NCBI RefSeq assembly: GCF_009720365.1
Contig: NZ_ML769315.1
Span: 527,621 to 591,620, forward strand
Length of the DNA: 64,000 bases
Origin: Catellatospora paridis
Lineage (GTDB): Bacteria; Actinomycetota; Actinomycetes; Mycobacteriales; Micromonosporaceae
Direction of reading: 5' to 3'
The translations under genes and the position numbers were made by a program. Each line of letters begins with the position of its first letter. Within the stretch, counting starts at the first letter, position 1. Of the stretch, positions 45,758 through 54,068 are shown one piece after another. The notes below the pieces were generated by a model, which was given only the letters and a program-made list of their open reading frames with translations, had not been told where the DNA came from and did no database searches.

Positions 45758-45957
45758 GAAGCTGTGTGCTCCTTCTGTCGCGGCACGTGCCGCCCGTTGC
45801 CGGGTAGGACAGTCGGTCTTCGATCGAAGCGCCCGGAGCTCGCTCCGGACACCACTACCGAGGACCGACCCAAACCGGCTGGCCTGGGTGTGTTGCTTGC
45901 GCCAGGCCCGGTGTTTCTTCCCGACGGCGGGTGCGTGCCAAAGTGTGGTTCAAACAT

Positions 45958-45985
45958 CGGGGGAGCGACTGGCGCCGCTCCCCCG
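45958..45985 (-). terminator. Terminator or attenuator between rpsO and pnp
   Basis: CGGGGGAGCG / CGCTCCCCCG form a perfect 10-bp stem with an 8-nt loop, just 6 bp after the rpsO stop. Confidence 0.75.
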
Positions 45986-45991
45986 TCAGAA

Positions 45992-46261
45992 CTATCGGCG
46001 CAGGCCGAGGCGCTCGATGAGCGCACGGTAGCGGGCGATGTCCGACTTCTGCAGGTAGGCCAGCAGCCGCTTGCGGCGGCCGACCAGCAGCAGCAGACCA
46101 CGACGGCTGTGGTGGTCGTGCTTGTGCACCTTCAGGTGCTCGGTCAGGTCCTGGATCCGCTTGGTGAGCACCGCCACCTGGACCTCCGGCGAACCGGTGT
46201 CACCTTCGACGACGGCGTAATCCGCCATGATCTGGGTCTTGACTTCAGCGTCGAGCGCCAT
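45992..46261 (-). CDS. rpsO: Ribosomal protein S15
   Basis: An 89-residue 30S ribosomal protein that binds 16S rRNA at the central domain junction. The sequence shows the S15 hallmarks [29 protein letters not shown] and [10 protein letters not shown], and it ends ERLGLRR. GGGAG lies a few nt before the ATG at 46261. It is upstream of pnp. Confidence 0.97.
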   Translation of the reverse strand: MALDAEVKTQIMADYAVVEGDTGSPEVQVAVLTKRIQDLTEHLKVHKHDHHSRRGLLLLVGRRKRLLAYLQKSDIARYRALIERLGLRR

Positions 46262-46326
46262 GGTCTCCCTAACTGGTGAGTCTTTGCCACCCGATATCCC
46301 GCGGCGTCGTGCAGGCATACCGGGCC

Positions 46327-46346
46327 GACACCGGTGACCCGGTGTC
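46327..46346 (-). promoter_or_regulatory. Leader hairpin of rpsO (possible S15 regulatory element)
   Basis: GACACCGG / CCGGTGTC form a perfect 8-bp stem with a 4-nt loop, about 66 nt before the rpsO start. S15 often represses its own mRNA through a leader structure. No match to a known class was made. Confidence 0.35.
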
Positions 46347-46430
46347 CCTTCCAGGCTACCAGCCGGTGAGATACCACCCCGCCGGGATACGCAAACTACG
46401 CGTACCCCGCGCCGTCGCCCCCGCGCCCAA

Positions 46431-46490
46431 GATCGATGCTTGGTGTCACGATCTGCGGTCCGACCGGCAAACCGACACCAACCGCCGATC
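46431..46490 (-). terminator. Hairpin after ribF
   Basis: GATCGATGCTTGGTGTC and GACACCAACCGCCGATC pair at 14 of 17 positions across a 26-nt loop. It lies 14 bp after the ribF stop. It resembles the families A-C in style but not sequence. Confidence 0.5.
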
Positions 46491-46503
46491 ATGAAGCTCG
46501 GCC

Positions 46504-47439
46504 CTACGGCTTCGGCACGCCCAGCACGGCTCGCGTGCGGGCCACGTCGTCCTCGATGGCCTCGACCAAGGACGCGATCCCGTCGAACTTGAGGGTCGGA
46601 CGCAGGTGGCTGACGAAGTCCAGGGCCAGGCGCTCGCCGTAGAGGTCGCCGGAGAAGTCGAGCACGTACGCCTCGACCCGCCGGTCCTGTCCCGCGAACG
46701 TGGGGTTCGTCCCGATCGACACCGCCGCGGGCAGCCGCTCGTTGCCGCGGACCAGCCAGGCGGCGTACACCCCGTCGGCGGGCACCGCCGCGTACTTGGC
46801 CACCATCAGGTTGGCGGTCGGGAAGCCGATCTCCCGGCCGCGCTGGTCGCCGCGCACGACGACGCCTTCGAGCCGGTGCGGGCGGCCCAGCACCGCCGCG
46901 GCCGCCTCCACCTCACCGGCGTCCACGCAGGCCCGCACGTACGTCGAGGAGTAGACGGTGCCGTCGCCGGTGACCAGCGGGGCGGACTCGACCGCGAAGC
47001 CGAACGTTCGGCCCAGCTTCGCCAGCAGCTCCACGTCGCCGGCGGCCCGGTGCCCGAACCGGAAGTTCTCCCCCACCACGACCAGCGCCGCGTGCAGGTG
47101 CTCGACGAGCACGTCGTGCACGAACCGGTCGGCGTCGAGCTTGGAGAAGTCGAGCGTGAACGGCTGCACGCACAGCACGTCGACGCCCAGCCCTTCCAGC
47201 AGTTCGGCCTTGCGCTGCGGGGAGGTGAGCATCGCCGGGTGCGAGCCGGGGCGCACCACCTCGGACGGGTGCGGGTCGAAGGTCAGCACCACGGCGGGCA
47301 GGCCCAGCTCGCGGGCGCGCTTCACGGCGTGACCGATGGTCTGCTGGTGGCCGGTGTGCACCCCGTCGAAGACGCCGATGGTGACGACCGCGCGGCCCCA
47401 GCCGCCCGGCGCCGCGTCGTACCCCCGCCAACGCTGCAT
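46504..47439 (-). CDS. ribF: Bifunctional riboflavin kinase/FAD synthetase
   Basis: A 311-residue enzyme that makes FMN and FAD from riboflavin. The N-terminal adenylyltransferase domain has [11 protein letters not shown], with the HxGH-type nucleotide motif, and [16 protein letters not shown]. The C-terminal kinase domain has [15 protein letters not shown] (the PTAN motif) and [13 protein letters not shown]. The ATG at 47439 overlaps the truB stop (TGATG), so translation is coupled. Confidence 0.95.
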   Translation of the reverse strand: MQRWRGYDAAPGGWGRAVVTIGVFDGVHTGHQQTIGHAVKRARELGLPAVVLTFDPHPSEVVRPGSHPAMLTSPQRKAELLEGLGVDVLCVQPFTLDFSKLDADRFVHDVLVEHLHAALVVVGENFRFGHRAAGDVELLAKLGRTFGFAVESAPLVTGDGTVYSSTYVRACVDAGEVEAAAAVLGRPHRLEGVVVRGDQRGREIGFPTANLMVAKYAAVPADGVYAAWLVRGNERLPAAVSIGTNPTFAGQDRRVEAYVLDFSGDLYGERLALDFVSHLRPTLKFDGIASLVEAIEDDVARTRAVLGVPKP

Positions 47440-48347
47440 CACTGCTCGCCTCCCACCAGGACGATCTCCGCCTTGGCCCGGCCGCCGCGCTCGGACATGA
47501 CGGCCAGCGCGGCCCCGTCCGGGCCCACCACACCGTACGGCCCGGCCTGGCCGACCGCGGGCAGCGGCCCGCCGTGCGACACGATCTTCGCGGCGTCCGC
47601 GTCGACCGCGCGCACCGGCATGGCGCGGCCCAGGGCCTGCGCCAGCGGCAGCGCCACCGGGTCGGCGAGCTCCGCGAGCTGTTCCAGGGTGTACGCCTCG
47701 GCGAGGGTGAACCCGCCCACGGCGGTGCGCCGCAGCGCGGTGAGGTGACCGCCGACACCGAACCCGGCGCCCAGATCACGGGCGATGGCCCGGATGTAGG
47801 TGCCCGACGAGCAGGCCACTTCCACGGCGACGTCGACCACGTCGTCGGTCCGGGTGATCTCGGACACGTCGATCCGGGAGATCGTCACCCGGCGCGCGGG
47901 CAGCTCGACCTGCTCGCCCTGGCGCACCCGGTGGTAGGAGCGCACCCCGTTCACCTTGATCGCGCTGACCGCGGACGGCACCTGGTCGACCTCGCCGGTC
48001 ATCCCGGCCAGCCCGGCCCGGATCTGCTCGTCGGTGACGTGCCCGGCGGGCGTGGTGGCGGTGACGTCGCCCTCGGCGTCGTCGGTGACCGTGACCTGGC
48101 CCAGCCGGATGACCCCGCGGTAGACCTTGGCCGTGCCCACGACGTACGTGAGCAGCCGGGTGGCCCGCCCGACGCCGAGCACGAGCACCCCGGTCGCCAT
48201 CGGGTCCAGCGTGCCGCCGTGGCCCACCTTGCGGGTGCCCGCGATCCGGCGCACCCGGGCCACGACGTCGTGCGATGTCATGCCGCCGGCCTTGTCGACC
48301 ACGATGAGCCCGTCGGTCACCGGGTGCTCGTTCTTCCTGCTGCTCAC
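47439..48347 (-). CDS. truB: tRNA pseudouridine(55) synthase TruB
   Basis: A 302-residue enzyme that makes pseudouridine-55 in the tRNA T-loop. The catalytic-Asp motif GHGGTLDPMATGVLVLG is present, and SSGTYIRAIARDLG is the conserved second block. The C-terminal 60 residues are a short actinobacterial PUA-like end. GAGGAG lies four nt before the GTG at 48347; another GTG at 48320 opens VTDGLIVV and is the alternative. ribF follows. Confidence 0.94.
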   Translation of the reverse strand: MSSRKNEHPVTDGLIVVDKAGGMTSHDVVARVRRIAGTRKVGHGGTLDPMATGVLVLGVGRATRLLTYVVGTAKVYRGVIRLGQVTVTDDAEGDVTATTPAGHVTDEQIRAGLAGMTGEVDQVPSAVSAIKVNGVRSYHRVRQGEQVELPARRVTISRIDVSEITRTDDVVDVAVEVACSSGTYIRAIARDLGAGFGVGGHLTALRRTAVGGFTLAEAYTLEQLAELADPVALPLAQALGRAMPVRAVDADAAKIVSHGGPLPAVGQAGPYGVVGPDGAALAVMSERGGRAKAEIVLVGGEQ

Positions 48348-48472
48348 GCTTCTCCTCGTTGCGCTCACCGTCGCGAGGGCCCGGCCGCGCCGGGCGCGCC
48401 GACGGGCCGCGACCCGCGCCGGTCCGGCTGCGCCGATGTGCGGCGCGTCCGCACCTGATCGGCCCGTCCAGC

Positions 48473-49816
48473 CTAGGGTGCGGCGGGGACCGGTCCCGGG
48501 CTGGGCACGGCCCAGCCGCCGGTGCGCATCCGCAGCACCAGCGCCACGAAACGCACCACCATGAACATGGTCAGCCCGGCCCACACCCCGGCCAGGCCGA
48601 GCTGGAGGTAGTACGCCAGCCAGGTCAGCGGCAGGAAACCGGCCACCGCGGCGAGGATGGTCAGGTTGCGCAGGTATGCCACGTCGCCCGCGCCGATCAG
48701 CACCCCGTCGAGCGCGAACACGATCCCGCCCAGTGGCAGCAGCACGAGGAACCACGGCCAGATCAGCGCGGTCTGTGCCCATACCGCGGGATCGTCGACG
48801 AACAGCGCGGGCAGCACCGCCACGCCCGCGCCGAGCACGACGGCGAACGCGACCCCGCACCAGCCGCCGAGCCAGGTGATGCGGCGCGCGGTGCGCTTCG
48901 CCGCCGGCGCGTCACCGGCGCCCAACTCCGCGCCGACCAGCGACTGTGCCGCGATCGCCACCGAGTCCAGCACGAGCGCGCTGAAGAACCACAGCTGCAG
49001 CGCGATCTGGTGCGCGGCCAGCGCCGCCGCGCCGAACCGGGCCGCCACCGCCGCCGCGGACAGGAAGCACGCCTGGAACGCCGCACCCCGCACGATCAGG
49101 TTGCTGTTGACCGACAGCTGGCGGCGCAGCACGTCCCAGCGCGGCGCGAGCGGCACCCGCTCCACGGCCAGCGCGCGCAGGAACAGCCCGCCGGAGGCGG
49201 CCTGCGCGACCACGTTGGCCCAGGCCGAGCCGACCATGCCCCAGCCCAGCCCGTACACCAGCAGCGGGCACAGCACCGCCGAGGCGAGGTTCGCGCCGAG
49301 CACGTAGCGCAGCGGGCGGCGGGTGTCCTGCACCCCGCGCATCCAGCCGTTGCCGGCCATCGCCAGCAGAATGAACGGCGCACCGATGCTCGCCACCCGC
49401 AGCCACGACTCGGCCTGCGCGGCGACCTCAGCGGACTCCGGGCCGTTGCCCGACAGCGCCCGGGTCAGCGGCCCCGCGAAGACCTGCGCCGCCACCACCA
49501 GCGCGAGCCCGGCGAGCACAGCCAGCCAGGACGCCTGCACGCCTTCAGCGACCGCGCCGGCCCGGTCACCGGCCCCGAAGCGGCGCGCGGCCCGGCCCGT
49601 GGTGCCGTACGCCAGCACGTTGCCGAGCCAGACGGCCAGCCCGAGCACCGTGCCAGCCATGCCCAGCGCGGCCAGCGGCACCCGGCCCAGGTGGCCTACG
49701 ACAGCGGTGTCGACCAGCACGTACAACGGTTCGGCGGCCAGCACGACCAGGGCGGGCAGGGCCAAGGCGGCGATCCGGCGGTACTCCGTCGCGCCCGTGC
49801 TGCGCACGCTGGTCAC
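48473..49816 (-). CDS. MATE-family efflux transporter (DinF-type)
   Basis: A 447-residue antiporter with about twelve membrane helices. The N-terminus EYRRIAALALPALVVLAAEP followed by LYVLVDTAVVGHLG is the DinF/NorM-type start, and GNGWMRGVQDTRRPLRYV is the conserved mid-loop. It starts with GTG at 49816 overlapping the stop of the upstream gene (GTGA). DinF-type proteins extrude organic cations or lipid-linked compounds. The substrate is not inferable here. It lies between truB and the PH-like gene, as in several actinobacteria. Confidence 0.88.
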   Translation of the reverse strand: MTSVRSTGATEYRRIAALALPALVVLAAEPLYVLVDTAVVGHLGRVPLAALGMAGTVLGLAVWLGNVLAYGTTGRAARRFGAGDRAGAVAEGVQASWLAVLAGLALVVAAQVFAGPLTRALSGNGPESAEVAAQAESWLRVASIGAPFILLAMAGNGWMRGVQDTRRPLRYVLGANLASAVLCPLLVYGLGWGMVGSAWANVVAQAASGGLFLRALAVERVPLAPRWDVLRRQLSVNSNLIVRGAAFQACFLSAAAVAARFGAAALAAHQIALQLWFFSALVLDSVAIAAQSLVGAELGAGDAPAAKRTARRITWLGGWCGVAFAVVLGAGVAVLPALFVDDPAVWAQTALIWPWFLVLLPLGGIVFALDGVLIGAGDVAYLRNLTILAAVAGFLPLTWLAYYLQLGLAGVWAGLTMFMVVRFVALVLRMRTGGWAVPSPGPVPAAP

Positions 49817-50736
49817 GGCAGTGCCGGAGCGGGCTGCGCACCCGGATCGGCGCCCGGGTCGATCACGTCGACGACCTGCTCGACCAGGCGCACGGCTTGC
49901 GCCGGGACAACGACCTGCTCGACCAGGCGCGCAGCCTGCGTCGGAATGACGACCGGCGCGACGACGTCGGCGGCAGCCTCGCCGGGATCCACCCTGAGTG
50001 CAGCGGCGGGAGCGGCGGCCGCGGCCCGGTGGGCCGTGCGGCGGCGGCCCAGTTCGGTGGGTGCGCCGATCGCCGTGCGGTCCTCCGGCACGGCGCGGTA
50101 GTGGGTCAGCAGGGACGCGAGGAAGGCCCGGTCCACGTCCAGCGGGCCGAGCGCGACCCGGACCGTGCCGGTCGTCGAGCCGGGCCGGTCGACGGTGAGG
50201 ACCAGCCGGTCGATGCCGTGGGCGGCCGTCACCCGGACGTCGGCGAGCTGCGCCCAAGCCACCCGCCGCGATCGTACGGAGCGGACCGTCAGGCCGCCGG
50301 GCGTCACCACGATCCGCACCGGCCACAGGCCGAGCACCACCGCGAGCAGCACGGCCGTGATCGCCACAGCGGTCGCGCCCGCGCCCCAGGCGAAGCCGGC
50401 GGCGGCCAGCACGAACACCACCCGCGCGTAGCCGACCGGCGAGGCGGCCGTCGTGAAGCCGACAGGCAGACCGATGGGCAGGAGGGCCTGCGCGCGGCGC
50501 AGCCGCCACAGCGGCAGGACCGCGACCAGGTAGACGAGAGTCGCGGCCGGCGCCGTCATCGCGGACACCGTGCGCCACATCCAGGTCTCGCCGGCAACGC
50601 CCGCGAGCACCGCGGCGCCGAGCAGACCGGCACCGCCGACGACCCAGGCCGTGATGCGCAGCCGGCGGGTCTGCCGTGCCAGGTCCGCGAGCACTTCGTC
50701 GATGGCGGGGGCCGCAGGCACGGCTGTCGAGGACAT
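49813..50736 (-). CDS. Membrane protein with PH-like domain, 307 residues
   Basis: Four hydrophobic segments lie in the first 150 residues. They are followed by a strand-rich, bacterial PH-like part: VVTPGGLTVRSVRSRRVAW, then LADVRVTAAHGIDRLVL. The last 60 residues contain an imperfect duplication (PTQAARLVEQVVVP then AQAVRLVEQVVDV). Its function is unknown. The ATG at 50736 is 6 nt from a TACGCT -10. It is coupled to the MATE gene by a 4-nt overlap. Confidence 0.65.
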   Translation of the reverse strand: MSSTAVPAAPAIDEVLADLARQTRRLRITAWVVGGAGLLGAAVLAGVAGETWMWRTVSAMTAPAATLVYLVAVLPLWRLRRAQALLPIGLPVGFTTAASPVGYARVVFVLAAAGFAWGAGATAVAITAVLLAVVLGLWPVRIVVTPGGLTVRSVRSRRVAWAQLADVRVTAAHGIDRLVLTVDRPGSTTGTVRVALGPLDVDRAFLASLLTHYRAVPEDRTAIGAPTELGRRRTAHRAAAAAPAAALRVDPGEAAADVVAPVVIPTQAARLVEQVVVPAQAVRLVEQVVDVIDPGADPGAQPAPALP

Positions 50737-50742
50737 CACGAC

Positions 50743-50748
50743 AGCGTA
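50743..50748 (-). promoter_or_regulatory. -10 element of the PH-like membrane gene (leaderless type)
   Basis: TACGCT ends 6 nt before the ATG at 50736. Confidence 0.5.
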
Positions 50749-50793
50749 GACGCCGCGATCACCCCGCCGTGTCCCCGTCGTTTGCCGGGCGGA

Positions 50794-50895
50794 CTACTGC
50801 CGGGTGTCCATGGAGGTCTGCAGGGCGCGCCGGGCCTGCTCGCGCTCGCGCTCTTCCTCGGTGGGCTGCGGCTGGGGCTTCTTGGACGTAGGCAT
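50794..50895 (-). CDS. Small charged protein, 33 residues
   Basis: It begins MPTSKKPQPQPTEEERERE and ends with a helix ARRALQTSMDTRQ. AAAGGA lies 8 nt before the ATG. The first half is Pro/Lys-rich, the second acidic then basic helical. No family was recognised. The clean Shine-Dalgarno and sensible amino-acid use suggest a real gene rather than chance. Confidence 0.45.
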   Translation of the reverse strand: MPTSKKPQPQPTEEEREREQARRALQTSMDTRQ

Positions 50896-50947
50896 CGGAC
50901 GGTCCTTTCACAGAACAACAACGGGTCAACTTCGTCGCGCGGTCGTG

Positions 50948-51199
50948 TCAGGGACGCGCCGTGCTCTTCTGTAGTCCGCCGCCGCTCTCGGGATCGCCGA
51001 GCTGTATCGCCGGTGTGACTGCCGCGGGGCCGCAGGTCGTCGTGGACCGCGGGCGGCCGCCGCTGCAGACAAAACTATCGTTCAGTTCCACATCCTGCAC
51101 AGTCGTTCCCACATCACGGAACGTCGGCGATACGACAACGCTGCTGGGCGTTGCCTTAACGCACGACCAGTCGGATATGTCCGATTGCTGATTCGTCAC
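50948..51199 (-). CDS. Hypothetical small protein, 83 residues (low confidence)
   Basis: It starts at a GTG at 51199 and reads VTNQQSDISDWSCVKA. The middle is rich in Val, Thr and Ser, and there are three Cys. About 72% of codons end in G or C, lower than neighbours but higher than the opposite strand reading. A Shine-Dalgarno-like AAAGG sits almost on the start codon. The sequence is locally AT-richer than its surroundings. It may be a secreted or modified peptide, or nothing. Upstream is the heptanucleotide repeat. Confidence 0.3.
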   Translation of the reverse strand: MTNQQSDISDWSCVKATPSSVVVSPTFRDVGTTVQDVELNDSFVCSGGRPRSTTTCGPAAVTPAIQLGDPESGGGLQKSTARP

Positions 51200-51210
51200 A
51201 CCTTTGCCGC

Positions 51211-51273
51211 GCGGGCGGCGGGCGGCGGGCGGCGGGCGGCGGGCGGCGGGCGGCGGGCGGCGGGCGGCGGGCG
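51211..51273. repeat. Tandem heptanucleotide repeat
   Basis: Nine perfect copies of the 7-bp unit GCGGGCG, with no interruptions. The unit is not a multiple of three, so a change in copy number would shift any reading frame through it. On the minus strand it encodes repeated Pro/Ala/Arg in open frames. Confidence 0.95.
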
Positions 51274-51274
51274 G

Positions 51275-51355
51275 CATGATCGTCCGACTTGCCTGGCACT
51301 CGTGCGCATCTTGAGCACGCTTTCGCACACCCGCCCGGCAAGTCCGACGATCATG
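51275..51355. repeat. Long inverted repeat beside the heptanucleotide array
   Basis: CATGATCGTCCGACTTGCC (51275-51293) and GGCAAGTCCGACGATCATG (51337-51355) are inverted with one mismatch in 19 bp. The loop is 43 nt. No gene ends immediately here. Confidence 0.7.
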
Positions 51356-51454
51356 AGGGGGCGGCGCGACGGACGCGAGGGACCGACGGAGCCGAGGGAC
51401 TCGAGGGACGGGACGCGGGCGCGCGCTGCCGGAGGCGTGGGGGACGTGGGCGCG

Positions 51455-51673
51455 TCAGCGGGCGAGGAAATGCCAGCCGAGCCAGAACCAGAAGCTCAGG
51501 ATGGCCAGGCGGCCCACCGGGATGCCGCCGACGTCGTACCGCATGACCAGCGCGGACACGTCGCCGAGGGTCGGGATGCGGGAACTCGGCCGGCGGGCGG
51601 CCCACTCGACGGCGAGCACCGCGAGCACGGCCAGGACGAACCCGGCGATGGCCAGCAGACGGGTCAGGCTCAT
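51455..51673 (-). CDS. Small membrane protein, 72 residues
   Basis: Two hydrophobic segments: LLAIAGFVLAVLAVLAVEWA at the start and GRLAILSFWFWLGWHFLA at the end, joined by an Arg/Ser-rich loop. It resembles small membrane proteins of unknown function in Micromonosporaceae and Streptomyces. The ATG overlaps the stop of the upstream gene (ATGA), so the two are coupled and may form one complex. Confidence 0.6.
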   Translation of the reverse strand: MSLTRLLAIAGFVLAVLAVLAVEWAARRPSSRIPTLGDVSALVMRYDVGGIPVGRLAILSFWFWLGWHFLAR

Positions 51674-52077
51674 CGGCGCACCAGCCCCCAGAATCCGGCC
51701 AGCCAGCCGAAGTACGCCATGCTGCGTACCAGGTAACCGTCGAGCAGCGGGTCGGCCAGCAGGGACAGGGTCGGGTAGTCGTGGGTGGAACCCATGCCGA
51801 AGGTGATCACCTCGACCACCACGAACACGGCCACCGGCACCAGCCACCAGGCGACGCCGGGCAGCAGGGTCACCGGCGCGGCCCGCCGCGGCAGCCGCGA
51901 GGACATGCCCGCGAGCAGCAGACCCCCGCCCAGGGCCAGCACGTACAGGTTCGCGGCCAGCGAGAACGACGGGAGCAGCCCGCCGAGCAGCGCGAAGGGG
52001 ACGAACACCGGCAGCATGACCTGCGCGCGCGCCCAGGGCGACACCGGCTCGACGGTGAGCTCAGGACGCTGTTCCAT
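51670..52077 (-). CDS. Hypothetical membrane protein, 135 residues
   Basis: Three or four hydrophobic segments, including VMLPVFVPFALLGGLLPSF and LVPVAVFVVVEVITFGM, followed by STHDYPTLSLLADPLLDGYL and a final aromatic helix. No family was recognised. It is translationally coupled to the 72-residue membrane gene. The pattern suggests a two-subunit membrane pair, without visible catalytic residues. Confidence 0.6.
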   Translation of the reverse strand: MEQRPELTVEPVSPWARAQVMLPVFVPFALLGGLLPSFSLAANLYVLALGGGLLLAGMSSRLPRRAAPVTLLPGVAWWLVPVAVFVVVEVITFGMGSTHDYPTLSLLADPLLDGYLVRSMAYFGWLAGFWGLVRR

Positions 52078-52098
52078 GACCTGATTGTGCTCCGTTGA

Positions 52099-52135
52099 CC
52101 GGTCTTCCGGGAGATCTTTCCTGCCGGAAGACCGG
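52099..52135 (-). terminator. Perfect 12-bp hairpin between nrnA and the 52077 gene
   Basis: CCGGTCTTCCGG (52099-52110) and CCGGAAGACCGG (52124-52135) form a perfect stem with a 13-nt loop. It lies upstream of the 135-residue gene and downstream of nrnA. Confidence 0.6.
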
Positions 52136-52145
52136 CGGCCCGCAT

Positions 52146-52206
52146 GATCGCCGCGTTGTGTCAGAAGACGCGGTCAGGCCACAGATCACGGCACGAACCA
52201 GCGATC
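52146..52206. repeat. Hairpin repeat family C, copy 4 (degenerate)
   Basis: The arms start GATCGCCGCG and end AACCAGCGATC. The reverse complement aligns with the other copies through GATCGCTGGTTCGTG. It lies 33 bp after the nrnA stop. Confidence 0.6.
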
Positions 52207-52238
52207 TTCGTCGCCGCTCCGGGGACCGGCCGGGGCGG

Positions 52239-53273
52239 TCAGGCCTGGGAGGCCAGCTGGTCGCGTACCGCCGCGATGATCTGCTCGGCGCTGCCGCGGC
52301 CGGTGAAACCGGCTGCCAGCCGGTGCCCGCCGCCGCCCAGGGCGACCGCGACCCGGCTCACGTCCGCACCGCCCTTGCTGCGCATGGAGACCGCCCATTC
52401 GGTGGGCGCCACCTGCTTGAGCAGCAACGCGACGTCGGCCTCGGACACGCAGCGCACCGAGTCGATCAGCGCCTCCAGCACGTACGGCGGCTGGTGGTGC
52501 TTGGCCAGGTCGTCGAGCGTGGCCACGGCGTACACCAGGCCGCGCCCGCCCGCCGACTCCGGCTCCAGCTGCGCCCGGCCCATCACCTCGCCGAACATGC
52601 GGACCGCGCCGAACGGGCGGCTGTCGAAGATGCGGCGCGAGATCGCCCCGACGTCGATGCCGGTGGCCACCAGCCGGGCCGCCAGCTCGTGCACCTCGGG
52701 CGTGGTCAGGTCGAACTTGAACGAGCCGGTGTCGGTGACCAGGGCGATGTACAGGCACTCGGCCATGTCCCGGTCCAGCGGCACGTCCAGGCGGCGCAGC
52801 AGCTCCGCGGCGACCACCGAGGTGGCGGCGGCGCACGGGTCGACCAGCGACACCTTGCCGAAGCCCGTGTTGGAGGCGTGGTGGTCCAGCACCAGGCTGA
52901 CCGTCGCGGTCTCCAGCCGGTCCACCAGCGCGCCCAGCCGCGACTCGCTGGCCGCGTCGAAGGTCACCAGCAGGTCCGGAGCCGGGTCGGCCTCGCCCTC
53001 GGGGATCAGCAGGTCCATCGCGGGCATGTGCAGCGGCTCCGGCACGCTCAGCGGGCCGGGGAAGGTGCACTGCAGCGAGGTCACCCCGAGCCGGCGGAGC
53101 CCCTGGGCGAAGCCCAGCATGCTGCCCAGCGCGTCACCGTCGGGGTTGACGTGGCACACCAGCAGCACCCGGGCGCCCGGCCGCAGCCCGGACCGCACCG
53201 CGTCGACCGCGGCGGCCCAGTCCTGCTCGGTCGGGCGGCCCAGGGTGCCCGCCTCCAGCGTCGTGGGCTTCAC
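52239..53273 (-). CDS. nrnA: DHH-family nanoRNase/pAp phosphatase
   Basis: A 344-residue DHH/DHHA1 phosphoesterase. It degrades short oligoribonucleotides and dephosphorylates 3'-phosphoadenosine 5'-phosphate. Motif I is HVNPDGDALGS, the DHH motif is VLDHHASN, and the DHHA1 motif is GGGGHRLAAGF. It starts with GTG at 53273 overlapping the rbfA stop (GTGA). The rbfA-nrnA order is typical of actinobacteria and Firmicutes. Confidence 0.93.
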   Translation of the reverse strand: MKPTTLEAGTLGRPTEQDWAAAVDAVRSGLRPGARVLLVCHVNPDGDALGSMLGFAQGLRRLGVTSLQCTFPGPLSVPEPLHMPAMDLLIPEGEADPAPDLLVTFDAASESRLGALVDRLETATVSLVLDHHASNTGFGKVSLVDPCAAATSVVAAELLRRLDVPLDRDMAECLYIALVTDTGSFKFDLTTPEVHELAARLVATGIDVGAISRRIFDSRPFGAVRMFGEVMGRAQLEPESAGGRGLVYAVATLDDLAKHHQPPYVLEALIDSVRCVSEADVALLLKQVAPTEWAVSMRSKGGADVSRVAVALGGGGHRLAAGFTGRGSAEQIIAAVRDQLASQA

Positions 53274-53758
53274 CGCTGGACTGCCGCGCGCAGCGCAGGC
53301 TCTTCCTCGTCATCGTCGTCGGCCGCGCCCTCGTCGTCGTCCTCGTCGACCTTGTAGGGCTGCGCCTCGCCGGCGTACGCCGCACCCGCGGCCAGCTGCT
53401 GCACGACCTCGTCGCGCTGCTTGGCCTCGGCGAGCAGGTCGTCGATGTGCTTCACGTGCTCCTGCACGTCGTCGGAGACGAACGCCAGCGACGGCGAGTG
53501 GCGCAGGCCCAGGGCCCGGCCCACCACGCCGCGCAGCATGCCCTTGGCGCTCTCCAGCGCCGCGGCGGTGCCCGCCTGCTCCTCGGCGTCGCCGAGCACG
53601 GTGTAGAAGACGGTCGCCTCGCGCAGGTCAGCGGTGATCCGCGCGTCGGTGATCGTGATCATCCCCAGCCTCGGGTCCTTGATCTGGGTACGAACCACCG
53701 ATGCGACGAGTTCACGCACTCGCTCCGCATGCTTGCGAACCTTGGCTGGATCAGCCAT
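53270..53758 (-). CDS. rbfA: Ribosome-binding factor A
   Basis: A 162-residue KH-like 30S assembly factor. The core RVRELVASVVRTQIKDPRLG is followed by ITITDARITADL, and LRHSPSLAFVSDD near the end. The last 35 residues are acidic (EDDDEGAADDDDEEE), an extension common in actinobacteria. GGAGGTGA lies 4 nt before the ATG. Unusually, 310 bp separate it from the upstream ylxP gene. Confidence 0.95.
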   Translation of the reverse strand: MADPAKVRKHAERVRELVASVVRTQIKDPRLGMITITDARITADLREATVFYTVLGDAEEQAGTAAALESAKGMLRGVVGRALGLRHSPSLAFVSDDVQEHVKHIDDLLAEAKQRDEVVQQLAAGAAYAGEAQPYKVDEDDDEGAADDDDEEEPALRAAVQR

Positions 53759-54068
53759 CACGTCACCTCCGCGACCGACGACCACGACGCGCCCGCGCCG
53801 ACTCATGCCGGCCGCGGTGACGAGCCAGGGTCGAAACCAACACCATGACACTACCCGCCGGGCCCGACTGTCACTCGCGGGAGCTGAGCGCTTCCGCCCT
53901 CCCAGCTCAGCCCTGTGACCACGGATACACCGGCGTCTGGGGCGGCCGCTCGGGCGCGCCCCGGCCCGCCATCGATAGACGTTGGCCTATCTGGATGAGT
54001 TCGATCGCCGAAAAGTCATCCAGATAGGCCAACGTCTATGAAAAACGGGTCAGTCTATGAAAAACGGG
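53759..54068. other. Gap of 310 bp between ylxP and rbfA
   Basis: No gene is credible. It holds the family B hairpin at 53975-54039 and the first part of a 19-bp tandem duplication (54034-54071). The remaining 215 bp before rbfA show only a weak 6-bp inverted repeat (CTGAGC / GCTCAG) near 53880. The rbfA promoter should be here but no clear -10 was found. Confidence 0.5.
53975..54039. repeat. Hairpin repeat family B, copy 3
   Basis: ATAGACGTTGGCCTATCTGG and its perfect complement form a 24-bp stem with a loop starting TTCGATCG. It lies 30 bp after the ylxP stop. This is the best preserved copy. Confidence 0.9.

Noticed and set aside
41921-46279. A 1,452-codon plus-strand open frame opposite the M16, pnp and rpsO genes
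   Set aside because: It is antisense to three firm genes; long stop-free antisense frames are expected at this GC content.
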